Positions 45,959 through 57,324 of a stretch of DNA of 64,000 nucleotides are shown here, piece by piece. The notes under the pieces were generated by a model. It made no database searches and was not told where the DNA came from. It was given only the letters and a program-made list of their open reading frames with translations. Made by a program: the position numbers and the translations under genes. The DNA comes from Polytrichum commune (Eukaryota > Streptophyta > Polytrichopsida > Polytrichales > Polytrichaceae): positions 33,046,001 to 33,110,000 of the forward strand of contig OX485803.1 of assembly GCA_950295325.1 (NCBI GenBank). Reading direction: 5' to 3'. How positions within the stretch are numbered: position 1 is the stretch's first letter; every line of letters begins with the position of its first letter.

Positions 45959-45976
45959 ACGGGCGTTCGCCCGTGG
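45959..45976. repeat. Last copy of the dispersed palindrome
   Basis: ACGGGCG / CGCCCGT arms around TT, with the outermost bases partly lost on the left. No copy is seen to the right of this point. Confidence 0.88.
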
Positions 45977-46125
45977 TACATTTATATTTTAACTCTCTGC
46001 AATATGATGTGCCCACTGTGGTATCTATGATTCAACCATTAATTTTTGGACACAAATATAGTCATGTGTATGGTAGTGTCTTCTTTGTGTGCACATATCT
46101 TTGGTGTGATTTACATTGTGTTGGT

Positions 46126-47962
46126 TGTGAGGCCAAACCCCCCACCCTTAAGCGTCCGTAGTCCGAGTAGTGGGTTTGGGCTCACATTCCTCCGCGGTAT
46201 TGGATTTGGACTTGGATGAGTCCATAGTGCAAGGTGACTATTAAGAAATACTTATGTGACTTATGTCAATCTCTCCCTCGCACCTTTGGTCTTTGCTTCC
46301 TTTGTCTTGCCATCGCGAGAGTGCTCCACATTCTCCATTAATTTGTGCACGTGGTTTATTTTTAAAGAGAGGATGCAAGTGTTAAAAAAAACACTATTCT
46401 CTATAGTCAATCTCAAATACATTTACTTGTGAAAGCCACCATAACACTAACTAGCATAATGTAACTAACTACTTGTCTATGAGCTAATTAGGTAGGCTAT
46501 CTACTTAGCTCCTTCATGAACCCATCTCTTTACTTTCTAATTACATAAACCTAGCTCCTTCATAAACCCAGCTCCTTCATAAACCCAGCTTCTTAGCTTC
46601 TAACTAAACAAACCCAGCTCCTTCATAAACCCAGCTCCTTCATGAACCCAGCTCCTTAGCTTCTAACTAAACAAACCCAGATCCTTCATAAACCCAGCTC
46701 TTTACTTTCTAACTAAACAAACCCAGCTCCTTCATAAACCCAGCTCCTTCATGAACCCACAACTTTGTAGTTGTAATCCCCAACTACCTCACTAATTATT
46801 CAAGCCCTTAACTAATCTTCCTACCTAATTTCCCTAATTCTACTAACAACCCCTTTCTAATCACACAATTCTTCTCTAATCCTAAAATCCTAAAATCCTA
46901 GAGAGGAGAGGGGGAGAGAGAATTTCCTAACTTCACTAAGACTAACTAATCCACACAAGTATATTTTTGCAGTCATCACAACATCAAGTGCTCAACTCTT
47001 AAACATGGAACTTGCAACCACGTGTATTCAAAACATGAACTTAAAGTACCACAAATTGGAATCATGAATTAACTTTAAAATCCTTCACGTCAACACTAAT
47101 TCTACCAAGAGGTCAAGCCCTCTTCAAGGCTAACAAGCCTTGGCTCTCAAACTAAAAACTAAGCACACACATGTGCTCCAATATGGCTTCCCACACCCAC
47201 ACTTATAACTCGTGGGGTGCCTTGGAGCACAAAGGAAAGAGAGGATGAGTGAGGGAAGAATGAGGGATTATATAGTAAGCTTGAGGGGGTGAGCACCCTC
47301 AAGGCTCACGATAAGCCCTTGAGATTTCCTCCTACTTAGTAGGCGCCAATCCTATCTTCTAAGCCTTCCTCCCTCAAATGATCAACAAGGATCCTAATTC
47401 GAACATTTAACTAGCCTTGGCTTTCTACCTACCACACTTTACCAAACTTGGGATGCTTCAACCCAAACTTAGCCTCCTTCGCTTTCCGCCGCCATAACTT
47501 TCTCCCCTTACTTTCCCAAATCGTCGCTCACCACTTAATTCAAACCACGATGCTTAACTCGTGATTTGATTGGTGCTTTGAGAATTTGCTTATCCTCCAC
47601 CTTGCATTCTTCCTTGGGCCTTCCCCATTAAGTGGCCATGATGAGGTGGTCCACTTGTGCGCTCCATGTGATCCTCCATTCATCCCAATTTGAATGCACT
47701 TGCCTCTTGAGTCACTTTGGTTGTCTCCATCCATTTGTACTAGCCTACTCACTAACTACTCAATCCAAGTTCTCCTTACCTCAAATCCTTCCGAAGGTAA
47801 AAACACAATAACAACTCACATCCTAGCCTCTTACAACATGGTACTTCTAAGACTAACATTTCACTCTTTTTATATTTTTGTGAAGTAACATGCTACTTCA
47901 AAGTGCATCAACTAACGTTTCAAGGGTCTAAGACTAAATGTGGGCACCCTTTTGGGCTCACA
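46126..47962 (-). repeat. 3' LTR of the gypsy element (with an internal deletion)
   Basis: 1837 bp. Compared with the right LTR it lacks about 315 bp between GTGCAAGG and TATTAAGAAATAC, replaced by TGAC. It contains a tandem block AACCCAGCTCCTTCATAA / AACCCAGCTCCTTAGCTT-type at about 46550-46760. Confidence 0.92.
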
Positions 47963-47990
47963 TAATTGGCGACCATCGGGGGATGAATCC
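47963..47990. promoter_or_regulatory. PBS-like sequence at the wrong end, no polypurine tract
   Basis: Next to the 3' LTR the plus strand reads TTGGCGACCATCGGGGGA, which looks like a plant gypsy primer-binding site in the opposite orientation to the gag-pol. On the minus strand, where a purine tract should precede the 3' LTR, none is seen. Confidence 0.4.
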
Positions 47991-48023
47991 AAACATCTCT
48001 TGCTCCAAGGGTAAGTTGCCTAG

Positions 48024-51000
48024 TCAAGCTCGGTACTCCTTACATCTACTTCCCGATGTACGGGTAGGAAAGAGCTCACCATTCAACGTTTCCAATTGAA
48101 TTGAATTATTAGGAAAGACCTCATAGACAAGGTAAGGTCCTAACCATACCGCATTGAATTTCGCCGGAAATTCAAGCTTTCGTGCGTCTTGAATCATGAC
48201 CATCATTCCCGGTGTTAGGGCCCTTCTCTTATGTCGTTTGTCGAAAGTAATCTTTCTCCTTCTTTGGATTGCCTCAATATGTTGAGCCGCCATTCTCCTC
48301 CCTTCGTCAAGTGCTTCCAAATCGGTTAGTCGATTTCGTAAGGATTGACTTTCGGTAAGTCTCGTACTCACGGCCACCCTAAGTGACTCGACTTCATATT
48401 CGATTGGTAGTGTCGCTTCAAGACCATAGACTAAGGAAAATGGTGTAGCACGCGTAGTTACCTTATAGGTTGTACGGTATGCCCAAAGTGCCGCCGTTAG
48501 TTTCGTATCCCAATCCCGCTTCGAGTCTATAACCGTCTTGCGTAGTATACTCACCAAAATTCCGTTAACCCTTTCCGTTTGTCCATTGGTTTGTGGGTGG
48601 TAGGGAGTAGTCTTCCGGTGATCAATTTTAAATTTCTCTGTCATCTCTCGAATCAAGTCATTCAAAAAGTGAATACCCCTATCGCTTACTAGGATCTTCG
48701 GCACCCCGAACCGCGAAATTATGTTTTCGTACATAAATGTTGCCGCGTGTTCCGCCGTGTCGGTCTTCACCGCTTTGGCTTCCGCCCATTTGGTGAGGTA
48801 CTCGGTTGCCACCACAATATATTTCATTCCTTTTGAAGATTGGGGATGGACCTCACCCACATAGTCGATGCCCCATTTTTCGAAAGGAATTAAGGGTAAT
48901 GATACATGTAAAGGCATCTCCATTCTAAGGTCGTTTCGGGCATACCGTTGGCAAGCGTCGCATTTCCTTACATAGTCATGGGCGTCCTTAAATAGTGTAG
49001 GCCAAAAGTAGCCCGCTCTAAGTATTTTTTGCCCGGTGAGTTGACCCGAGAAGTGACCGCCGCAAGCGCTATCGTGGCAAGCGATTAAAATCGCTTCAAC
49101 CTCCGTTTTTGACACGCATCGTCGTAAAATACCATCGGACCCCCTTCTAAACAACCTATGGCCCACTACAACAAATTGCCTACTATTTACCCTCACCTTC
49201 CTTCTCTCTTCTTTTGTCCACTCTTTGGGCAACTTGTGGGTTGTTAGAAATTCCACTATGCCCGCATACCACTCCGGTGTAGAAGTGACCACAAAGAGGC
49301 TATCATCTACTAACATATCATTTACCGGATTTTTTCCTATCTCCTCCGACAACCTAGACAAGTGGTCCGCTTGTAAATGCATACGACCCGGTTTATATTC
49401 CACCGTGTAGTCGAATTCTTCTAATAACAAAACCCACCTAGCTAACCTACCACTTAACTCCGCCTTGTTAATTAGATACTTGATAGCCATGTGGTCAACA
49501 AAAAATACAACCGGGTTGCACATGAGGTAATGCCTAAACTTTTTAACGGAAAACACCATGGCTAGGCACTCCCTCTCCGTCGTAGAGTAGTTTCTTTCGG
49601 CGGGGGTCAATTGCTTACTCGCATAAGCTATAGGTTGATCCTTCTCTTTTTCTCCCGTTGCTTGACAAAGCGCACTCCCTATTGCCACATTACTAGCATC
49701 ACAATAGACGTGAAAAGGTTTACCCCAATTGGGTGGTATCAACACCGGATAGGTGCTCAACCTATCCCGCAATTCCTCAAAGGCTTTTTGACAAGCATCC
49801 GTCCACTCGAATTTGACATCCTTTTTTAGCAAATGGGTAATGGGCACCGCTATCTTTGAAAAATTAGGAATAAGTTCCCGGTACCATCCCACATGTCCTA
49901 ACAACTTAGAGATCCCCTTGGAATTGGTTGGAGTTGCCAAGTCGCTTATGGCCGCAATCTTATCCGGATCGGGTTCTCTACCTTTCTCACTAACAACATA
50001 ACCCAACAACACTCCCTTATTCACTCCCAAAAATGTCTTATCCGGGTTTAATGCTAACCTCATCTTCCTACACCTAACCAATGCCTCCCTAACACAATGT
50101 AGGTGATCATCCACATTACTTTGTGTGCTAAAATCGTCCACAAAGACGGTCATGGATTTGAACAACAAGTCGGTGAAGATATACATTACTAATCGTTGGA
50201 AAGTAGCCGGGGCATTACATAACCCAAATGGCATCACTACCCACACAAAAGTACCCCAAGGTGTAGTAAAAGCCGTTTTATGGATATCTTGGAGGGCTAT
50301 GGAAATTTGATTATAACCCGCATACCCATCCATAAAGGTATATCGCGAATGACCTCCAACCTCCTCAAGCAACAAGGTGATAAAAGGTAAGGGGAAGTGA
50401 TCCTTTTGTGTGCACGAATTCAATTTCCTATAGTCGACACAAACCCTTAATTTCCCATTTTTTTTCTTTACTAAGACCATAGGAGAAACCCAATCCGTGA
50501 TTTCCACCGGCTTGATAAACCCGGCCTTCAATAACCTTTCCAATTCCGCTTTCACCAACAATTGCAATTGAGGATTCATCCTCCTCTCCTTTTGTCTAAT
50601 TGGCCTCGCCCCCGGAATTAAAGGAATCCGGTGCTCTACCATTTCCCTAGGAATTCCCTTAAGCTCATCGTAGGACCATGCAAAAGTATCACTAAACTCA
50701 TCCACCAAATTGCTATACTCCCTAACCTCTTTCTCCCCCAATTTGGAGCCCATCTTCATTTGTCGGGTTTTTCCATTCTTTAATTTCACATCCACGTACC
50801 GCCAATCCGCTTCCGACACATGTGCTTGTTCCTCTTTGTTCCGATACCAATCGGAAGGCACATTGGGGTAATCTTTCACATCTTGACCTACAACTATCCC
50901 CGTAGACGTGGTCTTGAAATGTAAAGGCTCCTCCAATTTCGATGACTCAATAATCACATCCTCCTCTTGAGTCCCATCTACATGAATTAAACTAACCTCA

Positions 51001-54000
51001 CCCTCTTCCACGTCATCTACCCAAGGTGTTAACCCACCGCTAACCCACTCTTCCTCGGTGAGCACCTCACATGGCTCCAACAATGAGCCCTCTCCTAAAC
51101 TAACACTAGGAAATTCACTCCCTAAGCCTACTTGGTGAAATGTAACCATTACATCAACCTCGGACTCGGGGTACTCCCTTAGCCATTGGGCATAATCCCC
51201 ATTATCCCCATAATTGTAAAAATTAGGACCTAGACTTCCCGAGCCCGAATCTATAACAACCCTTTGACCTTCGGGATGGACGACTCCCACCAATGCCTTG
51301 CCAATCTCATTCTCGTTTAAGTCATCAATTTCCTTCTCCAATGGCAAATACATCTCCTTCTTCATCCATCCTTCTAATGAACCAATGGACACTATGACCC
51401 TATTACCCTCCGGACCATAAGTGATGGATGGTTTAGGTCCACCCCAATTGACCATAGCATTCGCCATCCGCAACCAAGGCCTACCTAGCAAAATGGGGAA
51501 GGTGTCCTTGTTGGAGTGCATTTTAATGACATGGAAGGTGACCAAGTACTCCTCACCTCCCGTAGTCATTCTACAATCCTTGATCATCCCCAAAGGCGTA
51601 GTCGAACTTTGATTTGCCATATTTATGACCAAAGGTGAAGGCCCCGTGAGTCCAAGTCCCAATTTTTTCATAGTATCCTCCGGTAGTATATTTAGACTAC
51701 TCCCTCCGTCGACTAGCACATTAGGAACCACCTTATCTACTATAACAACTTCTATTTCTATAGCTTTCACGTCTCTTCCACCTTGTGATTGGATCCTAGC
51801 GGCTATTTTAGCTTTCACCTTCCTCATCCTCTTGTGTACCGGCATTCCCTCCTTTAATGTTTTCCTTGCCGTGGGTGAAATTTCCAATAGTTGGCCGAAA
51901 GTAATATCCGCCTTGAGTGTACTAAGGTCCGCCCACAAGTCGTACCCGGTAGATCTTTCCACCTTAGAATTACCCACTACGTCGAATTCGTCTACGGGAA
52001 CCCCCGGTCCTTCCCATTCACCCACATCGCTATTATCCAAGTCATGTACCGCATTAGTCCTCTCCCTATCTTGTAAAATTATATTTTCCCTCTCCACATC
52101 CTTAGTAGCTCTTCTAGCTACCCTATCCAACTCGGAGAGATTAATCTCTTCATCCGAAGAGTAATTTCCTTGCTCTCCTATTCCTACCTCCAACGGGGCA
52201 TCCCCTCTCCTAGCCCTAGTAGTTACCGCTAGTGCAGGTGCTTCTTCAACCACACCCTTACCCTTCACTAACTCATATGTAATAGCATTGGTGTGAGGAG
52301 GCCATTGACTTTGCTCCTCTCCAATTCTCGTTGGGAGAGGAAGCATGTCATCACATGTGGCCTCCAACACTCCATCCATGAACCTAACATCTTGGAAGTT
52401 AGATGGTCCCGGATCCGTTGGAGGCGCTTGTCTCCCGTTACTACCATTAGGTGGAACTCCTTGTCTATTTTGTATTGGAATGTAACCGGTTGTAGTTTGC
52501 AAGCCCGCCGGTGGATGAAAAGTTTGCCTAGCATTACTATGGTCATAGTATAAGTTAGGTGGCCTAAGTTCATTGGCCGGTACTCCTTGTGGCCTAGCAC
52601 CTCGCATATTATCCCTTGCTTGTTGTTGTGGATTAGCCACCGGGTAAGGGACATTAATTATTTTGTCCGGTTGGCGACACGTATCCGAGGGATGACTTCC
52701 TCCACAATTGCTACAATTAAATTCTTGACCTTCGGACCAACATTGTCCTTGAGCGTGCCACCTTCCACAAAAGGGATGAAATTCCTTCTTCTCTAAATTT
52801 TGGCCACCTTGCCCTCTAGGTTGTGGTCCTCTATTGCTTCCATTTCCATAGTGAGGTGGCGCTTGACCTCGTTGATTTTGTTGAGGTGGGTTACCGTTTC
52901 CTCTTTGGTCACGGTTTTGTCCACTTCTACAAAATTGACGCGTGTGGCCCGGTTGGCCACATTGGACACACCATAATCCGGAAGAATGCCTACCCGACTC
53001 AACCGGGGGTGGAGGCCCCGGTTGTTGACTCCGGATCATTAATGACATTTGATCCGTGAGGCTTTGCATTTGTTTTATCATAGCCTCTTGGAATCCTAGT
53101 TGGCTAGCACCTAGTCTTCTCTCAACCTCCTCCAAGTGTGGATCCGTTCTAGGGGCCGGTAGTGCCAAAAGAGGTGCCGGTTCCCTAACCGCTAAAGGTC
53201 GGGGACCGGTGTCCACAATGGCATATGGAATTTGGTTCTCATACTTAGCGGGTTCTACCGCTACCACCCTAGGGCGTATGGGGATGAATTGTGGGATCAA
53301 TTCATCCTCCCTTCTCCATAGCCTTTCGTGATCTTTATCCAAGTTTTCAATATCTCTAGCCGCACGCTTGGCATCCGCCAAGGTCAAGGGATTCCTTTCT
53401 AGAACACCCCTAATAGTTCCGGACTTAAAAAACCCTTGAATGAAAAATTGCTTTAGCGTGTCGTCGTTGAGCATGGTACCCACAAATCTAGTGCACACTA
53501 AATCAAACCTCCTAATGTAAGCCGAAATTTCTTCCTCCCTTCCTTGCTTCAATGACGACAATGCCCTTAATGCGGTACTTTGACCCACTTCCGGCCTAAA
53601 TTCGTTAAGAAACTCCCTTTGTAATTGTTCCCATCCCCTAAAATGTCCCTCGGCATGATCCCGATACCATTCATAGGCTTCCCCCTCTAGAGTGGTAGGA
53701 AACCACACTAACCAATAACCCGGGTCGGTTATGAGGAAGCTAGCCAACCGTTCGATATACCGTTCCATGTGCCGAGAGGGGTCCTCATCCTTGGTCCCAT
53801 AAAATTTAGGGAGATGAGATGGCATATCCATCGCCGCTAAATTTTGTGGAACCACAATTGGTAGGCCTCTTGGCCTAACCAATGGGTCTATTGGAGGTAT
53901 AGGAGGTATGGGCGGAATTGGGGGTATGGGTGGTGGATCCATCCCCCGTTCCTCGGCCATGGTGACCGGTGAACTATTCAACAATCCCCTATCAACTTCT

Positions 54001-54263
54001 ACCGGGAATTCTTCTCTAAGTGTGTAATTTTCCGAAGAAGTTTCACCACTCAATTTGGAGGGAGTGATCTCCTCTTCAAGTTGAGCTCCAAGTTCTAAGG
54101 TGTCTAGAATTGACCTAGTCCTAGGTTCGACGTTCAAACAACTCTCTATTCTAACATTATCTTGTTCTAATCTATCACTGATTTTAGAGGACCGCCTCTT
54201 CCGAGTAGATTTCTCTAGTCCTACTATCAAACTTGGTTTTTGTGAGCGAGTCCTACCTTGCAT
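48024..54263 (-). CDS. Ty3/gypsy Gag-Pol polyprotein
   Basis: A single open frame of 2079 codons. In order: a Gag capsid-like region (about residues 140-320, with EAYEWYRDHAEGHFRGWEQL); a CCHC knuckle CVQCGQPGHTRQFC near residue 430; a second Cys-rich segment, CSNCGGSHPSDTC; a protease with VLVDGGSSLNIL near 848; a reverse transcriptase with PFGLCNAPATFQ and VFVDD near 1374; RNase H with VYCDAS near 1521; an integrase zinc finger (CHDSACGGHFSG ... CDACQRY) near 1735; and an integrase core with DDE residues near 1797, 1861 and 1893 (SDRGIHF, TNGQTERVNG). The PR-RT-RH-INT order defines Ty3/gypsy. I see no chromodomain after the integrase. The protease type suggests the non-chromovirus branch. 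Catalytic residues appear intact. It would be made from a genomic RNA started in the right LTR. Confidence 0.95.
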   Translation of the reverse strand: MQGRTRSQKPSLIVGLEKSTRKRRSSKISDRLEQDNVRIESCLNVEPRTRSILDTLELGAQLEEEITPSKLSGETSSENYTLREEFPVEVDRGLLNSSPVTMAEERGMDPPPIPPIPPIPPIPPIDPLVRPRGLPIVVPQNLAAMDMPSHLPKFYGTKDEDPSRHMERYIERLASFLITDPGYWLVWFPTTLEGEAYEWYRDHAEGHFRGWEQLQREFLNEFRPEVGQSTALRALSSLKQGREEEISAYIRRFDLVCTRFVGTMLNDDTLKQFFIQGFFKSGTIRGVLERNPLTLADAKRAARDIENLDKDHERLWRREDELIPQFIPIRPRVVAVEPAKYENQIPYAIVDTGPRPLAVREPAPLLALPAPRTDPHLEEVERRLGASQLGFQEAMIKQMQSLTDQMSLMIRSQQPGPPPPVESGRHSSGLWCVQCGQPGHTRQFCRSGQNRDQRGNGNPPQQNQRGQAPPHYGNGSNRGPQPRGQGGQNLEKKEFHPFCGRWHAQGQCWSEGQEFNCSNCGGSHPSDTCRQPDKIINVPYPVANPQQQARDNMRGARPQGVPANELRPPNLYYDHSNARQTFHPPAGLQTTTGYIPIQNRQGVPPNGSNGRQAPPTDPGPSNFQDVRFMDGVLEATCDDMLPLPTRIGEEQSQWPPHTNAITYELVKGKGVVEEAPALAVTTRARRGDAPLEVGIGEQGNYSSDEEINLSELDRVARRATKDVERENIILQDRERTNAVHDLDNSDVGEWEGPGVPVDEFDVVGNSKVERSTGYDLWADLSTLKADITFGQLLEISPTARKTLKEGMPVHKRMRKVKAKIAARIQSQGGRDVKAIEIEVVIVDKVVPNVLVDGGSSLNILPEDTMKKLGLGLTGPSPLVINMANQSSTTPLGMIKDCRMTTGGEEYLVTFHVIKMHSNKDTFPILLGRPWLRMANAMVNWGGPKPSITYGPEGNRVIVSIGSLEGWMKKEMYLPLEKEIDDLNENEIGKALVGVVHPEGQRVVIDSGSGSLGPNFYNYGDNGDYAQWLREYPESEVDVMVTFHQVGLGSEFPSVSLGEGSLLEPCEVLTEEEWVSGGLTPWVDDVEEGEVSLIHVDGTQEEDVIIESSKLEEPLHFKTTSTGIVVGQDVKDYPNVPSDWYRNKEEQAHVSEADWRYVDVKLKNGKTRQMKMGSKLGEKEVREYSNLVDEFSDTFAWSYDELKGIPREMVEHRIPLIPGARPIRQKERRMNPQLQLLVKAELERLLKAGFIKPVEITDWVSPMVLVKKKNGKLRVCVDYRKLNSCTQKDHFPLPFITLLLEEVGGHSRYTFMDGYAGYNQISIALQDIHKTAFTTPWGTFVWVVMPFGLCNAPATFQRLVMYIFTDLLFKSMTVFVDDFSTQSNVDDHLHCVREALVRCRKMRLALNPDKTFLGVNKGVLLGYVVSEKGREPDPDKIAAISDLATPTNSKGISKLLGHVGWYRELIPNFSKIAVPITHLLKKDVKFEWTDACQKAFEELRDRLSTYPVLIPPNWGKPFHVYCDASNVAIGSALCQATGEKEKDQPIAYASKQLTPAERNYSTTERECLAMVFSVKKFRHYLMCNPVVFFVDHMAIKYLINKAELSGRLARWVLLLEEFDYTVEYKPGRMHLQADHLSRLSEEIGKNPVNDMLVDDSLFVVTSTPEWYAGIVEFLTTHKLPKEWTKEERRKVRVNSRQFVVVGHRLFRRGSDGILRRCVSKTEVEAILIACHDSACGGHFSGQLTGQKILRAGYFWPTLFKDAHDYVRKCDACQRYARNDLRMEMPLHVSLPLIPFEKWGIDYVGEVHPQSSKGMKYIVVATEYLTKWAEAKAVKTDTAEHAATFMYENIISRFGVPKILVSDRGIHFLNDLIREMTEKFKIDHRKTTPYHPQTNGQTERVNGILVSILRKTVIDSKRDWDTKLTAALWAYRTTYKVTTRATPFSLVYGLEATLPIEYEVESLRVAVSTRLTESQSLRNRLTDLEALDEGRRMAAQHIEAIQRRRKITFDKRHKRRALTPGMMVMIQDARKLEFPAKFNAVWLGPYLVYEVFPNNSIQLETLNGELFPTRTSGSRCKEYRA

Positions 54264-55172
54264 TCCATAAGAATCGATCGACCCTCACTTGACCACACAT
54301 AATCCTAACAATTCCCCTCTTAATATTTTCACTTGTCTTGGTGTGGTTATAATTTTTTTAGGAGGTGAGGAAAAGAACCTGCAAGCCCACTTAGGTGAAA
54401 GAATCCCAATAGGGGATAGGCATGTTCATGTTAATTTTTTGGTTAAGTCGGAGCATCACCTCCGCACCTTCCCGCAAATTAACACTCACCACAATACCGA
54501 TTGTGAGGGGGTGACCTTCCGAGTAGATTATGTTAAAAGTCGAGGCTTCACCCTTCAACTTCTCACACCATCCACAATTCGGGAATTATCCTCTACAACG
54601 GATAACAACAATCACGAGTACAAAAGGCATTCCTTAATTAGTTAATGAGTTCACTTTGAAGAAATAAACATACCTTGAGCAATCGCATCCCCCTGTGAGT
54701 TAGCACTCCCCTCAATCGTGACTCAATGTAACAACACCATAAACTTTGTGAAATATTAATTTAATCTAGAGCATGAAATGACAACTCCCAAAACTTTGAG
54801 ACTCACCCCGAGGTGAGTGTCAAAGTTCAATGTCCTAAGGTGAATTTACCCTCTAATGTTTTAATGAGCTACTCGGTTATAGGTTCCTTTTAAGTTCTTA
54901 GCAAATCCCCAAAAAGGTTGAGGACGTACCTTCGCCGCGCTCCTTCCTCAAAAATGAATTTGCGTAATTGACAATGCAATTCATTCCAAGGAATAGTTGA
55001 AATACAATGAATTCAAATGTAACCCAAAGAGAGAATACTTACCGAGTTTCGGGTGCTCCTTCCCTTCTCTCAAGTTTGTGTCTCCAATTTTTCCTAGTTG
55101 CCTCCAAGTCTCCTAGTCGCCTCCAAGTCTTGTAACTACCTTCCGCTTCGCTCCCGGCGGACGCACCAATTA
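54264..55172 (-). other. Leader between 5' LTR and gag
   Basis: About 900 bp of untranslated leader with no supported frame. The first bases next to the LTR hold the primer-binding site. Confidence 0.6.
55151..55168 (-). promoter_or_regulatory. Primer-binding site of the gypsy element
   Basis: Read on the minus strand four bases after the 5' LTR: TGGTGCGTCCGCCGGGAG. The TGG start complements a tRNA CCA end. It does not match the initiator-Met type, and I cannot assign the tRNA. Confidence 0.5.
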
Positions 55173-57324
55173 TGTGAGGCCAAACCCCCCACCCTTAAGC
55201 GTCCGTAGTCCGAGTAGTGGGTTTGGGCTCACATTCCTCCGCGGTATTGGATTTGGACTTGGATGAGTCCATAGTGCAAGGTTCACCCTTCAAGTGGTCT
55301 TGGATTTAACTGGAATTTCACTTTTAACAACTCAATGTACGATTTCAATACGTATGTGGAGAATGCACAAGTTAACTATGTTATTTTAACCTCCTTATGC
55401 TCGGGTGCTATTTTGTCTTTGTTTGCTTCTAACGTCCATCCGGCTGCTTTAGCTACACAAGCCCTTAAGGATATCCCTCTCCTAAATGGAGTCCGTGCCG
55501 TTGACTCTATACTACCACTTGAACTATCACTTGTGTATTCCGTATCGCTACTATAAGAGGTCTCACTTGGTGTCTCCATACCGTACATAAGCCTTTAAGT
55601 ATTAAGAAATACTTATGTGACTTATGTCAATCTCTCCCTCGCACCTTTGGTCTTTGCTTCCTTTGTCTTGCCATCGCGAGAGTGCTCCACATTCTCCATT
55701 AAGTTGTGCACGTGGTTTATTTTTAAAGAGAGGATGCAAGTGTTAAAAAAAACACTATTCTCTATAGTCAATCTCAAATACATTTACTTGTGAAAGCCAC
55801 ACATAACACTAACTAGCATAATGTAACTAACTACTTGTCTATGAGCTAATTAGGTAGGCTATCTACTAAGCTCCTTCATGAACCCATCTCTTTATTTTCT
55901 AATTACATAAACCTAGCTCCTTCATAAACCCAGCTCCTTCATGAACCCAGCTCCTTAGCTTCTAACTAAACAAACCCAGCTCCTTCATAAACCCAGCTCC
56001 TTCATGAACCCAGCTCCTTAGCTTCTAACTAAACAAACCCAGGTCCTTCATAAACCCAGCTCTTTACTTTCTAACTAAACAAACCCAGCTCCTTCATAAA
56101 CCCAGCTCCTTCATGAACCCACAACTTTGTAGTTGTAATCCCCAACTACCTCACTAATTATTCAAGCCCTTAACTAATCTTCCTACCTAATTTCCCTAAT
56201 TCTACTAACAACCCCTTTCTAATCACACAATTCTTCTCTAATCCTAAAATCCTAAAATCCTAGAGAGGAGAGGGGGAGAGAGAATTTCCTAACTTCACTA
56301 AGACTAACTAATCCACACAAGTATATTTTTGCACTCATCACAACATCAAGTGCTCAACTCTTAAACATGGAACTTGCAACCACGTGTATTCAAAACATGA
56401 ACTTTAAGTACCACAAATTGGAATCATGAATTAACTTTAAAATCCTTCACGTCAACACTAATTCTACCAAGAGGTCAAGCCCTCTTCAAGGCTAACAAGC
56501 CTTGGCTCTCAAACTAAAAACTAAGCACACACATGTGCTCCAATATGGCTTCCCACACCCACACTTATAACTCGTGGGGTACCTTGGAGCACAAAGGAAA
56601 GAGAGGATGAGTGAGGGAAGAATGAGGGATTATATAGTAAGCTTGAGGGGGTGAGCACCCTCAAGGCTCACGATAAGCCCTTGAGATTTCCTCCTACTTA
56701 GTAGGCGCCAATCCTATCTTCTAAGCCTTCCTCCCTCAAATGATCAACAAGGATCCTAATTCGAACATTTAACTAGCCTTGGCTTTCTACCTACCACACT
56801 TTACCAAACTTGGGATGCTTCAACCCAAACTTAGCCTCCTTCGCTTTCCGCCGCCATAACTTTCTCCCCTTACTTTCCCAAATCGTCGCTCACCACTTAA
56901 TTCAAACCACGATGCTTAACTCGTGATTTGATTGGTGCTTTGAGAATTTGCTTATCCTCCACCTTGCATTCTTCCTTGGGCCTTCCCCATTAAGTGGCCA
57001 TGATGAGGTGGTCCACTTGTGCGCTCCATGTGATCCTCCATTCATCCCAATTCGAATGCACTTGCCTCTTGAGTCACTTTGGTTGTCTCCATCCATTTGT
57101 ACTAGCCTACTCACTAACTACTCAATCCAAGTTCTCCTTACCTCAAATCCTTCCGAAGGTAAAAACACAATAACAACTCACATCCTAGCCTCTTACAACA
57201 TGGTACTTCTAAGACTAACATTTCACTCTTTTTATATTTTTGTGAAGTAACATGCTACTTCAAAGTGCATCAACTAACGTTTCAAGGGTCTAAGACTAAA
57301 TGTGGGCACCCTTTTGGGCTCACA
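55173..57324 (-). repeat. 5' LTR of the gypsy element (full length)
   Basis: 2152 bp with TG...CA ends. It contains the 315-bp segment missing from the other LTR. The small open frames at its ends (for example 56902-57114) are also present in the other LTR and are not genes. Confidence 0.93.

Larger units (their letters stand above)
46126..57324 (-). mobile_element. Ty3/gypsy LTR retrotransposon, nearly intact
   Basis: The left LTR (46126-47962) and right LTR (55173-57324) share TGTGAGGCC...GGGCTCACA ends and are very similar apart from a deletion in the left copy. The gag-pol frame lies between them on the minus strand, so the right LTR is the 5' LTR. The bases flanking the element (TTGGT on the left, GTAGC on the right) do not form a target-site duplication. 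The high LTR similarity and open gag-pol indicate a young copy, although the missing TSD suggests a rearranged edge. Confidence 0.92.

Noticed and set aside
37931-45976. Integrated giant-virus (NCLDV) fragment
   Set aside because: ParB-like and phosphatase genes with many palindromes suggested it, but the genes have several ordinary plant-type introns and no viral hallmark gene is present.
47540-47752. LTR-encoded protein (same frame also at 56902-57114)
   Set aside because: The frame is inside the LTR with no homology, and is preserved only because the LTRs are young copies.
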